Shown here one piece after another: positions 52,101-60,405 of a stretch of 64,000 nucleotides of DNA. The notes beneath the pieces are model-generated. The model saw nothing but the letters and a program-made list of their open reading frames with translations, made no database searches and had not been told where the DNA came from. Numbering within the stretch: the first letter of the stretch is position 1; each line of letters opens with the position of its first letter. The stretch is from Bacteroidota bacterium (GTDB lineage: Bacteria > Bacteroidota > Bacteroidia > Sphingobacteriales > Sphingobacteriaceae), in assembly GCA_023450085.1 (NCBI GenBank), contig JAEXHI010000001.1, positions 62,001 to 126,000 on the forward strand, given 5' to 3'. The position numbers and the translations under genes are program-made.

Positions 52101-52549
52101 CAACGTCCAAAATAACCTCTGGTATCTTTTATGCGTAAAAGTGTTTCGTTCGTATCAAGGGTAGCGGTGCCTACTTTTTCCCAGTAATAACCATCTTGTC
52201 CGTGTATGCCAGACTCTTGGCTCATGGCCACTTCATTTACATAAATCAAGAACCTCCGTGTACCAGGTCTATTATCAGGATAATCTCTAGAGCGGGTCCA
52301 AATGTCATAAGTGCCTGCGGTTTTAACACTAATGGCCGTATAGGCATTGGCATTTGGTGTAGCGGTTTGTCCCACACTTAAAATGGCCCCGCCTGAAACA
52401 CCAATTTCATTACTACTCATCCACCTATCGGGAAATTGAAAATCCTCGGCTTCTACTAAAAATGTATTTGTAGTCGTTTGCGCTTTAACTTGTATCAGAC
52501 AGCTGATTAACAAAAGAAAGCCCGTGAACAATACTTTAAGTTGTTTCAT
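49139..52549 (-). CDS. Large secreted carbohydrate-active-like protein (CBM plus toroid-like), paralogue of 61849-64000
   Basis: A 1136-residue exported protein. A signal (1-24) is followed by a carbohydrate-binding-like beta-sandwich at about 28-155 (FLVEAEDFQFPDRWMSS, AGTYDIWTRSRDYPDNRPG, RCDALLLTT). The large central part is a catalytic-like domain (for example YARNSIIGRFANYPGYYARGFTD, SIYYHHIPSQLAFSVDFLVTEAMQRSQ, FVWFNNRIFGGGKGKVYTDKE), with an alpha-helical toroid-like first half. I do not recognise a known family, and no catalytic residues can be named. A strong paralogue is partly present at the right end. The gene follows the T9SS beta-propeller gene by 10 bp. It is probably part of the breakdown or binding of one polysaccharide, with no T9SS sorting domain visible at its C-terminus. 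Confidence 0.72.
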   Translation of the reverse strand: MKQLKVLFTGFLLLISCLIQVKAQTTTNTFLVEAEDFQFPDRWMSSNEIGVSGGAILSVGQTATPNANAYTAISVKTAGTYDIWTRSRDYPDNRPGTRRFLIYVNEVAMSQESGIHGQDGYYWEKVGTATLDTNETLLRIKDTRGYFGRCDALLLTTVTSFNPNLQSLTALQAFRLSPKKLESIPPSALVAAPYLPITSSATTNAEMNNGKLKLQFVTVLDTATNLPRIVSTTSLYNGGQWTAVNTGVESNRVFLLHEATPDVNFIGVNPAWENAAGMSTFQSMGQTFSVFDQANGKNPFSAGELLLCRATAVTKISDEQINVTYTATNGYTLTGTWKLAVGANHLSLTLNYQASTTGYYSFAVAALQPITPSAVKNVQLPPMFQYQRLPDQPLMVPSALTPQPVSIVETTVNNTPYSYFVAGALSNFPLEWATGETSPMGFSLKNESNQVQPLAFGPILGFADSKLNSGQSITREFMIGALPSTWDAALEYLSNKVYEVKDYRKQGTTSLTNAALNMVDLIKNDNASGWDTTMKGFYDIEQNPVIAPVVVNTSPLTLLSAAVLGEDEDLYLKRALPAIEYTLSRRGYRWSNKVGTLYTPTETSLKLSPYSKEFNVAYFEGLDKLTKGANPWLVDLALPNGELRTTTNSWTEKLAAYRMTQNASWLSDAVRGADLFLTNDVYATKTTALDEHGFYNTSFYPNWWDLMDIYELTKYSRYLTAAEKSAFYTIAGIRSYPKVTTNQQTIHPGNNYSGTTTIWWKGTQQYRLGYPRVAGDVQEKQVAQDLVSPVGLGFEQPVTLFFPKAQILHVYMSNWAPNLLRIFQHNNRDIFQTYARNSIIGRFANYPGYYARGFTDVPLKADYPYVGPDVTSIYYHHIPSQLAFSVDFLVTEAMQRSQGNINFPYSRQEGFVWFNNRIFGGGKGKVYTDKEATLLLKKDLVQSSNPDVNYLTAISENKFWVIALNESPNPAAVSLTLTDSVKVVSNSSSELYTNDNCTPTTTVMNGRTTQLTVGAKSVSALSFPLSTPFKETKAPKLPQGMYTTTVDSNWGTFYVFRIRSPFGWDSIYAYLDTPPLENAEANLTTNLDSNTLQRVAYPYEWSLKKIPYGQQVVLNLQLTLNGVNKNLSVTVNGTSN

Positions 52550-52559
52550 ACCTCAAACA

Positions 52560-54176
52560 TTATTGTTTAATAAATTTTGTACTTATCTCTCCTTGTGTGG
52601 TGCTTATGCTAGCAATATAGGTTCCTAGAATAAGGTTAACCCGTGGTTTTATCTTCGTAAAGCCAGCCTCTAGCTTGAATTGTTCGATGCTTACTACTTT
52701 TCCACTCATATCAACAATCCTTAAGGTGGTTAAAGCAGCTTCGGGCACATTAATGAGCATTTCCAGCACTTTATCATTTGGGTAAATGACGTGTATCGTA
52801 GCCGCAGTTGTATTGGCAAACTGCATGAAGCGAACCTCGGATAAGGAGAACTGTCCGTTGGTGTCTACCGATTTTAAGCGATAATAATTTAAACCTTTGA
52901 GCGGATTGGCATCTACATATCTATAATGAATGGTTTTATCGGAATAGCCATTGGCTAAAACTTTCCCTATTTCCTTAAATTGTCCATCTTCCTGTGCCCG
53001 TTGTACTTCAAAGTAAGCACTTTCTTTTTCTGAAGATGAAGACCAGTTAAGTGTGGTGCTAAGGTTACTTTTTTGTGCCGAAAATGACTGCAATGAAATA
53101 GGCAATACCTCATTTGGCGGAACGGGAGTAAACGAATAACAAACACCCCTAAAAACAGTATTCGTGGCTGCTGTTGCTAAAACTACGGGCGTGGCCGAAA
53201 ATGTTCCATTTAAACCGCTGTTGTCTGTAATGCTTACCAACTCTCCACCACCAGCATCGGCAGTACCACTTTTACGAGTAGCATACATTACTACGCTGCC
53301 ATTAGTGGCATTGCCTGTTATTCCTACATATTGGTCATTGGCTACTCCTATTTTTCCATTGCTTACCCATGTTCCGTTAACCAACGAATATTTAAAAATG
53401 CCAGCGGTGTTATCAGCTACGTAAAGTACATCTGGACCAGGTACACTGTTGCATACATCAGCCAGAAAAAATTGGCAAGGACTACCTGTTGCGGGATAGC
53501 CAGGTAAATTGGCCACTGCTTGTCCAGTAATGGGTAGTACACCTGGTCCAACGGTAGCAATTCTGGTATCGCCACTTGTAGAAGACATGTACAGCTGTCC
53601 ATCAAAAACATGGATGGCACGTCCCGTAACGGTGGTTAATGCTGTAGAAGTGGTAGCGCCTAACTGTGTATAGCGAACTCCAGTAGTTCCGCCTGTCATC
53701 CAAATCCCCTTATTTCCATCAAATACGGCACAACGGGCATTAACGGCCGAAAAGGCGTCGGTTACACTGGTAGAAGTGTTGACGGTATTGTTGGCATAAA
53801 TAATACCCGCCGTTCTGTTGATAGTACTGCTTACGGAAGTCCCGACAGATGCTGTTCCAAGAGCGGCATCATAACCAAATAAGCAAACGGATTGCCCATC
53901 GGGGGATAGTACGGGATAACCTTCAAAAGCATATTTGCCAGATAGGGTTAACTTTTTATTAGTGCCTGAATTGACTACAGGCATCGCAATGGTCCTGATT
54001 AAAGTTCCAGAAGTGTTGTACTCATCCAGATAAACAGGTGTTGCGGCAGTGGTAAGCGAAGCACTTCCATCGCCAATTCTGACCACAAATAGATTTCTGT
54101 TGGATAAATTTTGAGCATGTAGCTCCAGTACTGTGCAGCAAATCAGCAACAGCAGTAAATAGCCATATCGTTTCAT
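52560..54176 (-). CDS. Secreted beta-propeller-like protein with T9SS sorting domain (paralogue A)
   Basis: A 538-residue exported protein (signal MKRYGYLLLLLICCTVLELHAQ). Residues 25-365 form repeated strands of a propeller or fibronectin-like type (NLFVVRIGDGSASLTTAATPVYLDEYNTSGTLIRTIAMP, GYPVLSPDGQSVCLFGYDA), and the C-terminal 80 residues are a type A T9SS sorting domain (LTTLRIVDMSGKVVSIEQFKL, LGTYIASISTTQGEISTKFIKQ). It is therefore delivered to the cell surface by type IX secretion. It is a paralogue of 54304-55899 and 55916-56980. The function is unknown; context suggests glycan binding or sensing. It shares a transcript with the large protein at 49139. Confidence 0.75.
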   Translation of the reverse strand: MKRYGYLLLLLICCTVLELHAQNLSNRNLFVVRIGDGSASLTTAATPVYLDEYNTSGTLIRTIAMPVVNSGTNKKLTLSGKYAFEGYPVLSPDGQSVCLFGYDAALGTASVGTSVSSTINRTAGIIYANNTVNTSTSVTDAFSAVNARCAVFDGNKGIWMTGGTTGVRYTQLGATTSTALTTVTGRAIHVFDGQLYMSSTSGDTRIATVGPGVLPITGQAVANLPGYPATGSPCQFFLADVCNSVPGPDVLYVADNTAGIFKYSLVNGTWVSNGKIGVANDQYVGITGNATNGSVVMYATRKSGTADAGGGELVSITDNSGLNGTFSATPVVLATAATNTVFRGVCYSFTPVPPNEVLPISLQSFSAQKSNLSTTLNWSSSSEKESAYFEVQRAQEDGQFKEIGKVLANGYSDKTIHYRYVDANPLKGLNYYRLKSVDTNGQFSLSEVRFMQFANTTAATIHVIYPNDKVLEMLINVPEAALTTLRIVDMSGKVVSIEQFKLEAGFTKIKPRVNLILGTYIASISTTQGEISTKFIKQ

Positions 54177-54271
54177 ACCATAGTTTGGGTTAGTTTAACT
54201 TATTGTACAAGCAAGGGGCATCCTATACTGCTGAAATATTCTATCACAGCAGTTCGTTTTTATAAATTAAA

Positions 54272-54297
54272 AAGGATGGTATTTGAATACCATCCTT
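54272..54297 (-). terminator. Rho-independent terminator after the propeller gene 54304-55899
   Basis: On the minus strand a perfect 11-bp stem (AAGGATGGTAT at 54272-54282, ATACCATCCTT at 54287-54297) with a 4-nt loop starts a few bases after the stop at 54304 and is followed by TTTTAATTTATAAAAA. This splits the propeller genes into two transcripts. Confidence 0.8.
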
Positions 54298-54303
54298 CCT
54301 TAT

Positions 54304-55899
54304 CTATTTCGCAATTTTTGTTTTGGTGATTTCATTGCCAATTTTTGAAGCAACAACATAAATGCCTCTGCTAGCGGCAAATGGCACTTCAACGGTATTC
54401 CATCCGCTGATTAGGTTTGCACTTACTTTTGCTAAGGCATTTCCTGAAATGTTGTAGACTTTAATTTCAGAAGTTGAGTTTGTTGAAGCAAATACGGAAA
54501 CCTGTAAGCTGTTATCTTTCACCTGAACTTTTAAATCGTTTTTCTGAAAGCTTGATTTTACTGGAATTGGACCAAATTCTTCAAAACGACTATCAAAATC
54601 AACTTGGCGTAATTTATAATAAGCCGTTCCCGATAATGGTGATAAATCGGTAAACGAATAGTTAAGAATTTCATTGGTAGTTCCATTCCCTTTAACGCTA
54701 CCTAAGTTGGTAAAGTGCTGTCCATCGACAGACCTATAAATCTCATAATGTGAGTTATTTTGCTCAGAAGCTGTAGACCAATTTAAGCGAACACCATTGC
54801 TAACTTCCTTACCTGTAAAAGAAAGCAGCTTTACTGGCGTGGTGGTCACGGTTGGAGATAGAGATACACCACGAAATACGGTATTAGCTGCTGCCGTAGC
54901 AATATCGGTAGCGGTAGCCGTCATAGCGGCATTGTAACCCGTTGCATCCGTAATTTTAAATAACTTATTGGCTGATGCACCAAATCTTACCCCATAAAGT
55001 GTTACCTCGTTTCCAGAAACCACTCCTGTTAAACCTGTATACTGTCCCGAAATATTACTTTTTAGTACCCAACTGTTATTTATCAGTGAATACTTCGCGA
55101 TACCATCAGCAATTGCTGTATTAGCAACATACAAAACATCATATCCAGGTACCGTAGGGTCAAGGTCAGCAAAAAAAAACTCTCGGCCAGATGCTGTCGT
55201 TGCCAATCCTGGCAATCCTGTAGCACTCTGTCCAGTAGTTGTAGGCAAGCCCGCACCGATAGAAACTACTGGACCAGTATTTGTACCTGTTGCTTGTGAG
55301 GCATATAGCTGATTATCAAAAATTCGCATAGACCTTCCGGTGCGAGCAGCTATTGATGTTGCCGTAGTAGCTCCAATGGTAGTATGATAAATATTTATCG
55401 TTCCCCCCGATATCCATAAATTGTTTCCATCCGCAACAGCTGATGAAATCAATTGTAAGTTAAAAATATCTAGTGCCGTGCTTGTATTTACATTACCTGT
55501 TCCATCTATAACCCCTACTACTCTATTGTAGGTTGCACTAGCCGAAGTTGCTATTGTAGCCGTACCTGTAGGCGCATCGTAACCTGTTAAGGTAAGCTTT
55601 TTCCCATCTTGCGAAAGCGATAAAAGTCCTTCAGCGGAGGAAACATTCGAGGTATTACCATCTAAAGTTAACCGTCGATTAAGACCTACCACCGTAGTAG
55701 GTAAAGCAATGCTTCTGATCAATGTCCCAGTGGTGGAATATTCGTCAATAAATACAGTCGTAGCGCTTGTTCCCAAGGCTGCCGAACCGTCGCCAACCCG
55801 TAGGACTGATAAACTGCCTGCGGTGAATGCAACTTGTGAAAACCCTGTATGGGCGGCCACTGCAAACAAACAACTTAATAGTAGTTTTCTTTTCATCAT
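54304..55899 (-). CDS. Secreted beta-propeller-like protein with T9SS sorting domain (paralogue B)
   Basis: About 531 residues from the ATG at 55899 (signal MMKRKLLLSCLFAVAAHTGFSQ); the longer frame from 55947 overlaps the previous gene and is rejected. The N-terminal repeated domain shares SLSVLRVGDG, FIDEYSTTGTLIRSIALP, RRLTLDGNT and GREFFFADL with paralogue C, residue by residue. A Fn3-like linker (VRLNWSTASEQNNSHYEIYRSVDGQ) and a type A T9SS domain (IKVYNISGNALAKVSANLIS, GIYVVASKIGNEITKTKIAK) follow. It is delivered to the surface. It starts 16 bp after the end of paralogue C. No enzyme signature is visible. Confidence 0.75.
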   Translation of the reverse strand: MMKRKLLLSCLFAVAAHTGFSQVAFTAGSLSVLRVGDGSAALGTSATTVFIDEYSTTGTLIRSIALPTTVVGLNRRLTLDGNTSNVSSAEGLLSLSQDGKKLTLTGYDAPTGTATIATSASATYNRVVGVIDGTGNVNTSTALDIFNLQLISSAVADGNNLWISGGTINIYHTTIGATTATSIAARTGRSMRIFDNQLYASQATGTNTGPVVSIGAGLPTTTGQSATGLPGLATTASGREFFFADLDPTVPGYDVLYVANTAIADGIAKYSLINNSWVLKSNISGQYTGLTGVVSGNEVTLYGVRFGASANKLFKITDATGYNAAMTATATDIATAAANTVFRGVSLSPTVTTTPVKLLSFTGKEVSNGVRLNWSTASEQNNSHYEIYRSVDGQHFTNLGSVKGNGTTNEILNYSFTDLSPLSGTAYYKLRQVDFDSRFEEFGPIPVKSSFQKNDLKVQVKDNSLQVSVFASTNSTSEIKVYNISGNALAKVSANLISGWNTVEVPFAASRGIYVVASKIGNEITKTKIAK

Positions 55900-55915
55900 A
55901 GTTTGGTTTAAATGG

Positions 55916-56980
55916 TTAGGGCTTTTGAGGCGATAATGAAAGTCCACGGAACACTGTATTGGCGCTCGTTTTGGCCAATACCGATCGGGTTAATTCTGCA
56001 ATAGATCCGTTGTGACCTGTATTGTCGGTAATTTTAAATAGTTCCGATGAAGTGGCTCCGTATTTAATTCCGTAAAGGGTTACTTCGTTACCAGATACTG
56101 TAGCGGTAAGACCAGTGTATTGCCCCTTTACGGTGCCATTTGACACCCAAGAACCATCTACTAGCGAATATTTGGTGATGCCATCGGTAATTCCTGTATT
56201 GGCAATGTATAGCACATCATATCCAGGGATATTTGGGTTGATATCTGCGAAGAAAAATTCTCTTCCAGTTGGACTAGTACCATTGATGCTAAGACCAGGA
56301 ACCGCAACTGCCGTTTGAGGAGCCGTAGTTGGCAAGCCTGTTCCAATAGTCACTAAAGGACCTACTAAACCAGAAGATTGAGAAACATATAATTGGTTTT
56401 TAAAGATGCGAATAGACCTACCAGAACGTCCAATGATAGAAGTTGCGTCTGTAGAACCAATCGTGGTCGCGTAAATATTGGCACTTCCACCAGCAACCCA
56501 TACATTATTTCCATCGGTTACCGCCGAACTGATATAAACCTTCGAATAAATATTTAGAGAGGTAGCTGTGTTTACATTACCTGCTCCATCTATTACCCCA
56601 ATCACTCTGTTAGTTTGGTCACTTTCCGAAGCAACTACAGCCTCTGTACCCACTACGGCATCGTAACCTGCTAGAGAAAGTTTTTTATGATCTTGAGAAA
56701 GCGACAAAAGTCCTTCGAAAGAGGAAACACTCGGTGTATTACCATCTAAGGTCAGTCGTTTGTTTTTTCCATTTAATGCGGTCGGTAAAGCAATACTTCT
56801 AATCAGCTTTCCACTGGTGGAGTACTCATCAATAAATACTGGTAGTGCAGCTGTTCCCAAAGCTGTTGTTCCATCTCCTACCCTCAACACCGACAAACTG
56901 CCTGGCGTAAATGCGGTTTGGGAAAAAGCAGTACGTACAGCGATGGCAAATAAACAGGTTAGTAAAAGTTTTTTATTCAT
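55916..56980 (-). CDS. Secreted beta-propeller-like protein lacking the T9SS domain (paralogue C)
   Basis: A 354-residue exported protein (signal MNKKLLLTCLFAIAVRTAFSQ) that aligns with the first 350 residues of paralogue B (SLSVLRVGDGTTALGTAALP, RSIALPTALNGKNKRLTLDG, GREFFFADINPNIPGYDVLYIAN) and stops at LSLSPQKP, exactly where the linker to the T9SS domain of paralogue B would begin. It therefore cannot be anchored by type IX secretion on its own and may remain periplasmic or act with the other two. The stop is not followed by in-frame remnants of the missing domain, so this looks like a clean loss or a natural short version. Confidence 0.72.
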   Translation of the reverse strand: MNKKLLLTCLFAIAVRTAFSQTAFTPGSLSVLRVGDGTTALGTAALPVFIDEYSTSGKLIRSIALPTALNGKNKRLTLDGNTPSVSSFEGLLSLSQDHKKLSLAGYDAVVGTEAVVASESDQTNRVIGVIDGAGNVNTATSLNIYSKVYISSAVTDGNNVWVAGGSANIYATTIGSTDATSIIGRSGRSIRIFKNQLYVSQSSGLVGPLVTIGTGLPTTAPQTAVAVPGLSINGTSPTGREFFFADINPNIPGYDVLYIANTGITDGITKYSLVDGSWVSNGTVKGQYTGLTATVSGNEVTLYGIKYGATSSELFKITDNTGHNGSIAELTRSVLAKTSANTVFRGLSLSPQKP

Positions 56981-57113
56981 ATCCGTTTTTTAAAGCGTAC
57001 GGGTTGGTTAAGAAGCATCTAAAACTATTTTGAAAATACCACGCTTTAAGTGGAGCATTAGATGATGAGCTTGTGCAAAACCCGTAAGTGAGTTGAATTA
57101 AAAGATTTATATT

Positions 57114-57133
57114 GGTTTGGTTTGGTTTGGTTT
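57114..57133 (-). promoter_or_regulatory. Four tandem GGTTT pentamers upstream of the propeller operon
   Basis: GGTTT occurs four times in a row, 134 bp before the start of paralogue C (56980). It lies in the 471-bp gap 56981-57451, which also holds the CGTCAT element and a terminator, and no gene. Confidence 0.5.
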
Positions 57134-57256
57134 TTATTTTAACCAAAAGTATCAGTTATTTTTGTAAAAGCAATTTTTTTTGAAAAAACTTTTTGTTTGG
57201 GTGGGATGGTGAGGGGAAGGCGGTACTGTCTTTCGTCATTGCTAACTTCGATCGGT

Positions 57257-57334
57257 CGTCATCCTGAATTTATTTCAGGATCCTAGAGCTAGGTTTTATA
57301 ATGCTTTAAGGTTCCCGCCTACGCGGGAATGACG
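57257..57334. repeat. Dispersed palindromic element CGTCAT...ATGACG, copy 2 (reverse orientation)
   Basis: Read on the minus strand this begins CGTCATTCCCGCGTAGGCGG and ends GAAATAAATTCAGGATGACG, the same structure as copy 1 at 8954-9035 with a different middle part. The ends and internal hairpins are the conserved features. Confidence 0.75.
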
Positions 57335-57392
57335 CTCTGATGAATGGCAGGTGCCATGCCCAAACATATCACAAACGTATCTATTGATACTT

Positions 57393-57426
57393 CAAAGCCT
57401 GATTATTTATGAATAACCAGGCTTTG
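57393..57426 (-). terminator. Hairpin after the symporter gene
   Basis: CAAAGCCTGATTATT at 57393-57407 pairs with AATAACCAGGCTTTG at 57412-57426 (one G-U type mismatch) and lies 25 bp after the symporter stop on its strand. No long T run follows, so strength is uncertain. Confidence 0.6.
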
Positions 57427-57451
57427 AAACTTATTTCAGTAATAACTTAAA

Positions 57452-59137
57452 TTACCTCACCACTGTTTTTCTGGAAGCTCTAAATGGAATTAATGCACTT
57501 AATAAAATGATTGTGGCGATAACTGCTACCATTCCCGTAGCTTTTGTGGTAAAAGCACAGAGTACAAACAGCAACAACGCAATAAATGCCAATGAAAACG
57601 AGATGACCTGTAAACCAAATTTATTCTGCTTTCTGGTTTCAGCAAGTTCTGCTTCATCAACTTGTACAACGGTCTCTTTACGTGCCGCCTTACGCTCCTG
57701 TAATTGCAAGTATTCTTTGCTAATTAAACCTTTTGAAGCGGCATAAATCTCGTAAATAAGCAATAAAGCAAACGGCAATAATACCCCTAATAACATTTCA
57801 CTTCCTCGGCTTAGTTTATAATCAAACACCAATGGTAGTAGTATTTTAAATAGCAGATTTACCGCCAAACTGATCATAGTTACCAAAATGGTTACCTTTC
57901 CAGTAATTCGTTTAGAGAACAAAGCCCATATTGGCGGCGCCAATAAAGGACCGCCTGTGATGGCACCAACGCTTAATGTGAACTCCACGATCCCACCAAT
58001 ATAAGGCACAATTAAGGCAATGGCAATCATCCCAAAACCGAAGCACCAAGAAGAAGTACGGGCTACTTTCATTAACTTTTCATCGCTAGCTTTAGGGTTA
58101 ATGTTCCCTTTATAGATATCGTTGGTAAACACCGCAGAAACCACATTTAATGCTGTATTTGCAGAGGCCGAAGTAGAAAAATACATACCGGTTAATATCA
58201 ATCCCATTAAACCTGCTGGCAGTACCTGCTTACAAACCATGAGGTAGGCATTTTCGGTTTCAATACCTGATAGCCCAGGATTAATGGTTTGGTAAATCAT
58301 GGGTGGCAACATCCATAATACCGGACTTAAGATATACAAACCCGCAAAAAGAAAAGCCACTTTAGAAGCCGATTTTGGGGTATCCACACTAGTGTAACGT
58401 TGCACAAAAGTCCAGTTACCACCAATATAAAAAATGTGATATAAGGCGAAAGCTCCAATAAATCCCCAAGTATATTCGCCATTAACGGGCTGAAAAAAAT
58501 CATCAGGAACCTTGGTTAAGAAATTCTGTATGCCCCCTGCTTCTGTAAAAGCCAAAGGAATGATCAATAACACGGCTGCCGTTAAAATCACAAACTGCAA
58601 AATGTCGGTTACCATTACTGCCCATAAACCACCAACGGCCGTATAAGCAATCATCAAGATGCCCAATACCACGGTTACAGGTACCAATGGAAATTCAAGA
58701 GAGGAGCCTACTAATTTAGAAACTGAATACAACACCGATCCTTTGATAAACAAAGACACCAACATAAAAATGTAGATGAAGCTTTTTTGAACTTTCTCAC
58801 CAAGCCTTTCCTTGATAAATTCAGCAGCTGTTAAGCTTCCAGTGGCTTTCCATTTAGGTGCTAGGTACAAACCTGTAACCAAACCACCGATACACATGGT
58901 CCACTGAATGGTCACAGCCACCCAACCATACTTATAAGCAATTGAGCCCCAAGCCACAAAAGTACCTGCTGAGAAAAAGCTCATGAACAGCGATAAACCT
59001 CCAATGAACCAAGGCACGGCCTCGCCACCGGCAAAAAATGACTTTAGGTTACGACCAGTCCGCGAAAACAGCAGACCAATGACCATGATAAACACTGAAA
59101 AAACAACTATAACGGAGGTATCTATTAGCGAGTTCAT
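57452..59137 (-). CDS. Sodium:solute symporter (SSS family)
   Basis: A 561-residue membrane protein with about 13-14 spans of the SSS/SLC5 type. Family marks are WFIGGLSLFMSFFSAGTFVAWGSIAYKYGW near the start, and the long stretches of VVGLWAVMVTDILQF-type and GPLLAPPIWALFSKRITGKV-type spans. The family imports sugars, sialic acids or other solutes with sodium. In this carbohydrate locus a sugar, such as a galactose- or uronate-derived product, is the natural guess; the sequence does not fix it. It is flanked by hairpins on both sides and is its own transcript. A palindromic repeat (59178-59284) lies just upstream. Confidence 0.88.
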   Translation of the reverse strand: MNSLIDTSVIVVFSVFIMVIGLLFSRTGRNLKSFFAGGEAVPWFIGGLSLFMSFFSAGTFVAWGSIAYKYGWVAVTIQWTMCIGGLVTGLYLAPKWKATGSLTAAEFIKERLGEKVQKSFIYIFMLVSLFIKGSVLYSVSKLVGSSLEFPLVPVTVVLGILMIAYTAVGGLWAVMVTDILQFVILTAAVLLIIPLAFTEAGGIQNFLTKVPDDFFQPVNGEYTWGFIGAFALYHIFYIGGNWTFVQRYTSVDTPKSASKVAFLFAGLYILSPVLWMLPPMIYQTINPGLSGIETENAYLMVCKQVLPAGLMGLILTGMYFSTSASANTALNVVSAVFTNDIYKGNINPKASDEKLMKVARTSSWCFGFGMIAIALIVPYIGGIVEFTLSVGAITGGPLLAPPIWALFSKRITGKVTILVTMISLAVNLLFKILLPLVFDYKLSRGSEMLLGVLLPFALLLIYEIYAASKGLISKEYLQLQERKAARKETVVQVDEAELAETRKQNKFGLQVISFSLAFIALLLFVLCAFTTKATGMVAVIATIILLSALIPFRASRKTVVR

Positions 59138-59177
59138 TCTTATATTAAGTGTTGATATTAAAAGTTAGGCGTTATAA

Positions 59178-59284
59178 CGTCATTGCGAGGCACGAAGCAA
59201 TCCTACAACAATCGCTAGGCAATAAACTACCTCTTAAGATTGGTTTACTGCGTAGCTGCTTCGCGGTCATGCCTCGCAATGACG
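59178..59284. repeat. Dispersed palindromic element CGTCATTGCGAGGCA, related type
   Basis: Perfect 15-bp ends, CGTCATTGCGAGGCA at 59178-59192 and TGCCTCGCAATGACG at 59270-59284, with a further inner pairing CGAAGCA/TGCTTCG. The ends begin CGTCAT like copies 1 and 2, so it belongs to the same broad class. It fills most of the gap between the symporter and the SGNH gene. Confidence 0.75.
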
Positions 59285-59331
59285 AGGTTTATAAAAGTTT
59301 GTTTCTCTAATATATCCCCAATTCTTGTAAA

Positions 59332-60282
59332 CTATTTTTTATTTGAATTCTTAAGCGTTTGTGCAGCTACTTTTCTCAAATATTTCGCAAAATCTGCAGG
59401 AACTTTATTCGGTACAAACTGGATGTTCTCAGGGGAATCTTTAAATAGAAAAGAATACCAAATCAATCCACCTAAGTATCTTCCTGCCTCGTTAGCATGG
59501 TTGGCGTCGAAAGTAAATTCCTTATTGTTTTTCCAAGAGTAACCCATGTTCAAAGAATTAACCTGATTTGGAAGGTTAGGATATGTTGGGTTGGTAAAAT
59601 CGAATGCCGTATCTTTTTGGTAAGCATACTCCTTACCTGTAGCCACCTCCTCAAAAGCATCTCCTACTGGGATGATTCTTACTTTCAATTGCTTGGCGGC
59701 AGCGTGGTAAGCCTCTCTAGATTTTTGCCACATTTCCGCCTGATTTTGTGCCAACTGTCCAGCAGCTACCCTACCAAAAGTTTTTGCATCAGCGCGATAG
59801 GCCCAAGTTTGGTGTAATACCACCTCTGCTTTTGGCTGAATGGACTTCACGAAATCGTAAAGCTTTTGGGCATAGGGTGTATAGCTTTCTTTATCTGCCG
59901 AAAGGTAAGAAGCTTGTTGTAGGGTAATCATATCCCACTTCCCTTCTGACAAAAGCGTGCGTAAAGATTTTCCTTTATAGGGTCTGCCTTCAGCACTTTC
60001 AGGATTGGCTTCTGCAGCCTCCACATATTTCCAGTGCTGCTCCAATGAATGACCTCCTAATTCGGCCCTACCAATGATCAAATGCTTTCCTTTTTCTTTA
60101 GCCATTTCTGGCAAGTAAGCGGATGCATTTTGAGAAAAGCTATTGCCAATCAAAAATATGCGGAGGGTATCGTTTTTGCTTTGTGCATAGGTAAAATTGC
60201 TTAGCAGCATGAGCGCAATTGCCCAAAAGAAGATCTTTTTGGTGCGCTCGATCTTTTGTACGATCATTTTTGTGTAGTTCAT
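59332..60282 (-). CDS. SGNH-type hydrolase with DUF4886
   Basis: About 316 residues from the ATG at 60282. A membrane segment or signal (KIFFWAIALMLLSNFTYAQ) is followed by a DUF4886 SGNH hydrolase domain: nucleophile block RIFLIGNSFSQNASAYL, GRAELGGHSLEQHW, ITLQQASYL and the C-terminal DANHANEAGRYLGG, which hold the expected Ser, Gly, Asn/Gln and Asp-x-x-His. Members of this group are found in glycan loci and may be carbohydrate esterases that remove acetyl or methyl groups. Its promoter carries GGTNT pentamers at 60350-60369. A start at the ATG 60267 is possible. Confidence 0.8.
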   Translation of the reverse strand: MNYTKMIVQKIERTKKIFFWAIALMLLSNFTYAQSKNDTLRIFLIGNSFSQNASAYLPEMAKEKGKHLIIGRAELGGHSLEQHWKYVEAAEANPESAEGRPYKGKSLRTLLSEGKWDMITLQQASYLSADKESYTPYAQKLYDFVKSIQPKAEVVLHQTWAYRADAKTFGRVAAGQLAQNQAEMWQKSREAYHAAAKQLKVRIIPVGDAFEEVATGKEYAYQKDTAFDFTNPTYPNLPNQVNSLNMGYSWKNNKEFTFDANHANEAGRYLGGLIWYSFLFKDSPENIQFVPNKVPADFAKYLRKVAAQTLKNSNKK

Positions 60283-60349
60283 TTGTGTAAAATAATTTTC
60301 GAATGCTATACCTAGCTTGTCAATTGAAGCCTTCAACAAAAAGCAAACT

Positions 60350-60369
60350 GGTTTGGTCTGGTATGGTTA
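60350..60369 (-). promoter_or_regulatory. Four GGTNT-like pentamers upstream of the SGNH/DUF4886 gene
   Basis: GGTTT, GGTCT, GGTAT and GGTTA in a row, about 68 bp before the ATG at 60282 and 37 bp beyond the stop of the next gene upstream (60406). The fourth unit departs from the pattern by one base. Confidence 0.5.
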
Positions 60370-60405
60370 AAAATCAAATTTATGAATTATTTCTAGTTTT
60401 CAAAA

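Noticed and set aside
49056..60369. Phase-variable simple sequence repeat
   Set aside because: The pentamers are not identical within a site (GGTAT, GGTTT, GGTCT) and number four in each case, which favours a binding site over a slippage tract.
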